Positions 4,772-8,028 of a stretch of DNA of 8,028 nucleotides are shown one piece after another. Source of the DNA: an uncultured Clostridium sp. (GTDB taxonomy: Bacteria; Bacillota_A; Clostridia; TANB77; CAG-508); contig CAJKKA010000068.1 in NCBI GenBank assembly GCA_905200315.1, positions 1-8,028 of the forward strand, given 5' to 3'. Each line of letters opens with the position of its first letter. Position 1 is the stretch's first letter. Below the pieces are notes generated by a model that had not been told where the DNA came from, ran no database searches, and was given only the letters and a program-made list of their open reading frames with translations. Position numbers and translations under genes: made by a program.

Positions 4772-5646
4772 TTGTGTTCCTCCCTATCTTTTAATTCTTC
4801 ATATATTTTTATATATCTTTCATAACGATTTTGAGATATTTTATTTTCTTTTAACGCTTGTTTTATTCCACATTTTTCTTCTTTTATGTGTGTACACCCT
4901 ACAAATTCACAATTCTTTATATGCTCTTTAAATTCTACGAAATACTCTGCTAAGTTAGTGGTTTCTATTTCATATATATCAAAGGTAGAAAATCCTGGTG
5001 AATCTGCAATAAATGTATTTTCTTCTAATTCATATAATTTAACCGTTGTTGTTGTATTCTTGCCTCTTTTATTTTTTGAACTTATTTTTCCTTCTAAAGT
5101 TAAATTATCTTCAAATAAATCATTTAGCAATGTAGATTTGCCTACCCCTGAATTGCCTGAAAATACGCTTATTTTGTTTTTTAAAACATTCCTTAGTTCG
5201 TGTATACCTATGTTTTCTTTTGCGTTTGTTTCTATTATTTCATAATTTGTAAATTTATATTGTTCTTTTATTTCTTCTGCTATTTCTTTTGATAAATCTA
5301 TTTTATTTATAACAATTACAGGTTTTATATTCATATATTCTGCAAATGAAAGTTGTTTATCTAGCATTAATAAATCTGGTTTTGGCATTTTGCTAGATAT
5401 AACTAATACCATTTGATTAATATTTGCAATTTTGGGCCTTTTTATGTAGTTTTCTCTTGGTAAAATTTCTTCTATAACACCTGTTTTTTCTTCTAGTTTT
5501 GTTATTTCAAAATTAACCTTATCTCCTACAACTGGCTTTATATCTTCTTTTTTTAATTTTCCTCTTGCATCACATATATATAACTCGTTTTCGCATATTA
5601 TTTTAAAAATATTTGAAATATTTTCTATTATTATTCCTTGTTTCAT
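4765..5646 (-). CDS. rsgA: Ribosome small-subunit-dependent GTPase RsgA (YjeQ/CpgA)
   Basis: RsgA binds the maturing 30S subunit and releases assembly factors late in ribosome biogenesis, using GTP. The 293-residue protein has the family layout: an N-terminal OB fold (1-65), then a circularly permuted GTPase with G4 NKID (114-117) before G1 GNSGVGKS (164-171), the G2/switch region at 194-201 and G3 DSPG (215-218). A C-terminal zinc site follows with C246, C251, H253 and C259. The switch reads RGKNTTTT, whereas the family normally has RHTT or KHTT: Asn197 replaces the His proposed to assist GTP hydrolysis. The start ATG 5646 has AAAGGAG (5651-5657) four bases upstream. It is co-transcribed with rpe (seven-base overlap). 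In B. subtilis the homologue directly follows prkC; here a 72-codon gene intervenes. Confidence 0.96.
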   Translation of the reverse strand: MKQGIIIENISNIFKIICENELYICDARGKLKKEDIKPVVGDKVNFEITKLEEKTGVIEEILPRENYIKRPKIANINQMVLVISSKMPKPDLLMLDKQLSFAEYMNIKPVIVINKIDLSKEIAEEIKEQYKFTNYEIIETNAKENIGIHELRNVLKNKISVFSGNSGVGKSTLLNDLFEDNLTLEGKISSKNKRGKNTTTTVKLYELEENTFIADSPGFSTFDIYEIETTNLAEYFVEFKEHIKNCEFVGCTHIKEEKCGIKQALKENKISQNRYERYIKIYEELKDREEHKW

Positions 5647-5663
5647 TTTTCTCCTTTAATTTT

Positions 5664-5698
5664 ATATGTTGACATAGGGATTGTTCCTTACAACATAT
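5664..5698 (-). promoter_or_regulatory. Leader hairpin just upstream of the rsgA ribosome binding site
   Basis: ATATGTTG (5691-5698, read on the minus strand) pairs perfectly with CAACATAT (5664-5671) around a 19-base loop, ending six bases before AAAGGAG. It would lie in the 5' leader of the rsgA-rpe mRNA. It could modulate initiation or be incidental. No convincing promoter for rsgA was found in 5655-5790. Confidence 0.35.
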
Positions 5699-5745
5699 TT
5701 GATTTTATTTATATAAGGTTTATATTATATATAATTTTTTATTTA

Positions 5746-5766
5746 GGCGTACAGAGGCGTCCGCCC
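5746..5766. repeat. G+C-rich palindromic dispersed repeat, copy 2
   Basis: GGCGTAC and GTCCGCC pair with one mismatch around the loop AGAGGC. The core ACAGAGGCGTC (5751-5761) is identical to copy 1 at 4067-4077, and the loop is the same. It lies in the AT-rich spacer between rsgA and the 72-codon gene, with no open frame of its own. Confidence 0.55.
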
Positions 5767-5790
5767 AATAAATTTTCTATAATAAAGCAG

Positions 5791-5824
5791 AAAAGGTTTA
5801 CTACAATTGTAGTTAAACCTTTTC
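5791..5824 (-). terminator. Terminator of the 72-codon gene
   Basis: AAAAGGTTTA-CTACA (5791-5805) pairs with TGTAGTTAAACCTTTT (from 5809) with one bulged base. On the minus strand it lies 22 bases after the stop at 5847 and exits through CCTTTTCTGC, a modest T-run. It should separate this gene from rsgA. Confidence 0.65.
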
Positions 5825-5846
5825 CTTTTTTAAAACAAAAGAAATC

Positions 5847-6065
5847 TTATTTTTCTAAAATACCTATAATCTCATTGTATTCCCTTTTTTCCGCCGTGCT
5901 TAATTCACCCTTATAAGATGAACAAATGGAACGTTTACTTCTATAGTGGCAAATATCTATTACTTTTCCAGTACTTAATATAACTGAAAATCTTCTTAAA
6001 TGCCGTGCTAAAAATTTTCCAACTATGCTTTCTTTGATTTCTTTGCCTTCGATTGTAATTCTCAT
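5847..6065 (-). CDS. Hypothetical protein, 72 residues, basic
   Basis: I do not recognise this protein. It begins MRITIEGKEIKESIVGKFLA, continues with a basic stretch RHLRRFSVILSTGKVIDICHYRSKRSICSSY (written here only in part of its context: two cysteines nine residues apart near 39-55), and ends in a charged helical tail (STAEKREYNEIIGILEK). There is no signal peptide or membrane helix, so it is probably cytoplasmic; the basic centre could bind nucleic acid (inference). The start is ATG 6065 because AAGGAGG (6071-6077) lies five bases before it; an in-frame ATG at 6098 lacks a ribosome binding site and lies close to the predicted transcription start. It has its own strong promoter and terminator, so it is a single-gene unit inserted between pknB and rsgA, which are adjacent in B. 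subtilis. Confidence 0.7.
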   Translation of the reverse strand: MRITIEGKEIKESIVGKFLARHLRRFSVILSTGKVIDICHYRSKRSICSSYKGELSTAEKREYNEIIGILEK

Positions 6066-6070
6066 TGTTT

Positions 6071-6077
6071 CCTCCTT
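6071..6077 (-). promoter_or_regulatory. Ribosome binding site fixing the start of the 72-codon gene
   Basis: AAGGAGG on the minus strand lies five bases before ATG 6065, which selects this start over the in-frame ATG at 6098. Confidence 0.8.
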
Positions 6078-6111
6078 AAATGATATATATTCCAACATGT
6101 AACTAACATTA

Positions 6112-6140
6112 ATTATAGCTTAAGTATACATAATTTTCAA
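6112..6140 (-). promoter_or_regulatory. Strong sigma-A promoter of the 72-codon gene
   Basis: On the minus strand, TTGAAA (6135-6140), a 17-base spacer and a perfect TATAAT (6112-6117). Predicted transcription start is near 6105, giving a leader of about 40 bases. It is the best-matching promoter on the minus strand of this window. Confidence 0.75.
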
Positions 6141-6165
6141 GAGGTTTAACTAAAAATTATATTTT

Positions 6166-8028
6166 TTATTGTGCTGTGTATGTTGTTTGTTTGCTTAAGT
6201 CTAATTCCGTTGTTCTTGTGTAGCTTGCTCCATTTCCATCTTGTATATTTACAACTATTTGTACTTTTCCTTTTCCTGAAAAGCTTGTTGATATTGCTGT
6301 TGAGTTTTTATCTACATTTGATTGTGTATATACACTTGTTCCATCTACTTTTATATCTATTTTTGCTTTTTTGTCTGTATCTGTTAAATCTGTATCTGAT
6401 GAATCATATCCACCTGTTATGCTTTTAACATTTACTGTTACTGTTCCAGATTTTGATTCTGCTTTATTTACTGTTATTGTAACTGTTGTTCCTTCATCAA
6501 CTTTTTTACCAGATTCAACATTTTGTTTTAGTACTATTCCTTCTGTTTTTGAACTATCTTCTTCATAGTTTGCTGTTACTTTTAGTTTTGCACTTTCTAA
6601 AGCTGTTCTTGCTTCATTTTCTGTTTTACCTGTAACACTTGGAACTGAAACTTGTGTTATTCCTGTTCCTGTACTTACTGTTATTGTTACTGTATCTCCT
6701 ACATTTATTTCTTTATTTTCTGCTATGTCTTGGTTTATTACATAACCTTCTTCAACTTTTTTACTTGTTTCTTCTTTTATTTCAACTTTTAATCCTAAAT
6801 CTTCTAATGTTTTTATTGCTTCTTCTTTTTCCATTCCTGTAACTTTTGGAACTTTTACTAATTCTGTTCCTTTACTAATTTTTAAACTTACAGTACTTTT
6901 TTCTTTTATTTTATAATTTTCTTTATATTCAGGATTTTGTGAAATAATTTTTCCTTCCTCTACATCTGATGAATATTCTTCTTCAAACTCTAATTTAATT
7001 TTTATTTTATCTGCTTGTGCTTGCGCATTTTCTTTTGTCATTCCAACGAAATTAGGTAAATCTACTTCTTTATTTATTACTAATTTTGATACTAATGCTG
7101 TTCCACCGAATGCTATTGCAAATAATAATATTGCTCCAATAAAAAGCGATAAAGCCTTATGGTTACCTATAAACTGTTTTAATTTATTTTCATCTTTTTT
7201 ATTATTTCTTTTTGTTCTTATTTCTTCATCTTCTAGTGGTTGAAATCTTTGAGTTTCAAAATTTGCACTTGCAGTTCTTAAACTAACGAAATCTCCATCT
7301 GGACGTTTTAGTGCCATATTTATATCGTTTAACATTTCTGTTGCAGATTGGTATCTAAGACCTGTATCTTTTTGCATTGCTTTCATTATTATATCGTTTA
7401 CTGCTCTTGGTATATCTGGATTTAATTCCATTGGTTCTATTGGGTCTTCTTGCATATGTTTTAATGCAACTGAAACTGCTGTATCTGCATCAAAAGGAAC
7501 TTGCCCTGTAAGCATTTCGTACATAACAACACCTAATGAGTATATATCAGATTTTTCATCTGTGTATCCACCTTTAGCATGTTCTGGTGAAAAGTAATGC
7601 ACTGAACCAATTGTTGCTCCAAAGGCTGTAATTGTTGAATTCGAAACAACTTTTGCTATTCCAAAATCTGTTACTTTTGCTATACCATCTTCGGTAATTA
7701 TTATGTTGTGTGGTTTTATATCTCTATGTATTATTTTATTTCTGTGTGCTGTTTCTAATGCAGAAGCTATTTGAGAAACTATATTTAAAGACCATTTCCA
7801 AGGTAGTTTTCCATCTTCATTAATTATTTGTTTTAAAGTTTTCCCTTTTATTAATTCCATTACAATATAATATAAATTATCTTCGTGACCTACATCATAT
7901 ATAGAAACAATATTTGGATGTGTTAAGCTCGCTGCAGATTGAGCTTCTGCTGCAAATCTTTTTATAAATTCTTCATCTGTTGTAAATTCATCTCTTAAAA
8001 CTTTTACTGCTACATATCTGTTTAAAAC
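6166..8028 (-). CDS. pknB: PASTA-domain Ser/Thr protein kinase PknB/PrkC (5' end outside window)
   Basis: This is a membrane kinase that senses muropeptides or lipid II outside and phosphorylates wall, division and translation proteins inside. In B. subtilis PrkC also triggers spore germination. The window holds 620 codons; about 30 N-terminal residues with the Gly-rich loop are missing. Numbering from the first visible codon: VAVKVL with catalytic K9, helix-C E28, HRDIKPHN with D103, DFG at 121-123, activation segment GSVHYFSPE, and DIYSLG at 161-166. A basic juxtamembrane segment is followed by one membrane helix (293-315). Three PASTA domains lie at about 321-386, 390-453 and 460-521. A further domain of about 95 residues (526-620) of unknown fold, rich in Thr, Ser and Asp, forms the C-terminus. 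All catalytic residues in view are intact. The partner phosphatase prpC is expected just outside the right edge. Confidence 0.96.
   Translation of the reverse strand, partial: VLNRYVAVKVLRDEFTTDEEFIKRFAAEAQSAASLTHPNIVSIYDVGHEDNLYYIVMELIKGKTLKQIINEDGKLPWKWSLNIVSQIASALETAHRNKIIHRDIKPHNIIITEDGIAKVTDFGIAKVVSNSTITAFGATIGSVHYFSPEHAKGGYTDEKSDIYSLGVVMYEMLTGQVPFDADTAVSVALKHMQEDPIEPMELNPDIPRAVNDIIMKAMQKDTGLRYQSATEMLNDINMALKRPDGDFVSLRTASANFETQRFQPLEDEEIRTKRNNKKDENKLKQFIGNHKALSLFIGAILLFAIAFGGTALVSKLVINKEVDLPNFVGMTKENAQAQADKIKIKLEFEEEYSSDVEEGKIISQNPEYKENYKIKEKSTVSLKISKGTELVKVPKVTGMEKEEAIKTLEDLGLKVEIKEETSKKVEEGYVINQDIAENKEINVGDTVTITVSTGTGITQVSVPSVTGKTENEARTALESAKLKVTANYEEDSSKTEGIVLKQNVESGKKVDEGTTVTITVNKAESKSGTVTVNVKSITGGYDSSDTDLTDTDKKAKIDIKVDGTSVYTQSNVDKNSTAISTSFSGKGKVQIVVNIQDGNGASYTRTTELDLSKQTTYTAQ

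Noticed and set aside
4886..5245. 119-codon plus-strand frame opposite rsgA
   Set aside because: Shadow of the well-supported rsgA frame with no ribosome binding site.
5669..5699. Plus-strand TTGACA with CATATT 19 bases later
   Set aside because: The -10 is poor, the spacing is long, and no plus-strand gene follows; the TTGACA arises from the rsgA leader hairpin.
5638..5916. 92-codon plus-strand frame across the rsgA-orphan spacer
   Set aside because: It runs through the dispersed repeat and a terminator and overlaps the orphan gene; no ribosome binding site.
5810..6152. 11-bp inverted repeat (TAGTTAAACCT / AGGTTTAACTA) flanking the 72-codon gene
   Set aside because: Several 11-bp matches are expected by chance in an AT-rich 8-kb window, and one copy is part of a terminator stem; not enough to call a mobile cassette.
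6171..6842. Three plus-strand open frames opposite pknB rich in Leu and Val
   Set aside because: They are complements of the repetitive PASTA coding region; composition reflects codon use on the other strand.

Overview
This is an AT-rich window from a low-G+C Firmicute, most likely a spore-forming member of the Clostridia; I cannot name the species. The evidence is the very AT-rich coding and spacer DNA, strong AGGAGG-type ribosome binding sites with occasional GTG and TTG starts, a PASTA-domain Ser/Thr kinase, a four-cysteine L28, and a 24-codon spoVM gene. Minus-strand genes are recG (cut by the left edge), a cluster of three very small genes including spoVM, rpe, rsgA, a 72-residue orphan, and pknB/prkC (cut by the right edge). 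Plus-strand genes are rpmB, nth and a secreted or membrane polymer-forming (bactofilin-like) protein.

Layout. Positions 1-895 hold the N-terminal 298 codons of recG. Positions 909-1296 are non-coding and contain a long imperfect inverted repeat (941-1110) and the rpmB leader. rpmB (1297-1494) runs convergently into a 24-bp hairpin shared with the small-gene cluster. That cluster (1568-1908, minus strand) encodes a 49-residue two-helix membrane protein, SpoVM and a possible 30-residue peptide. A divergent region with a 24-bp palindrome separates it from nth (2050-2670). nth ends in a terminator whose loop and right arm contain the promoter of the bactofilin-like gene (2757-4019). A bidirectional terminator (4025-4058) lies between that gene and the convergent rsgA-rpe pair (4103-5646). 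The 72-codon orphan (5847-6065) has its own promoter and terminator and lies between rsgA and pknB (6166-8028).

How the genes fit together. From memory of Bacillus subtilis, the order prkC - rsgA - rpe - spoVM - rpmB (opposite strand) - recG is an old Firmicute arrangement. It is recognisable here, with nth, the bactofilin-like gene and the small genes interspersed. The kinase senses the cell wall, RsgA matures the 30S subunit, Rpe serves the pentose phosphate pathway, L28 is a 50S protein, RecG and Nth act in DNA repair, and SpoVM acts at the forespore surface.

The least expected content is non-coding or very small: the spoVM cluster, two copies of a G+C-rich palindromic repeat (4059-4088 and 5746-5766), the long inverted repeat upstream of recG, and a His-to-Asn change in the switch region of RsgA. 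I saw no CRISPR array, tRNA, rRNA, transposase or phage gene.
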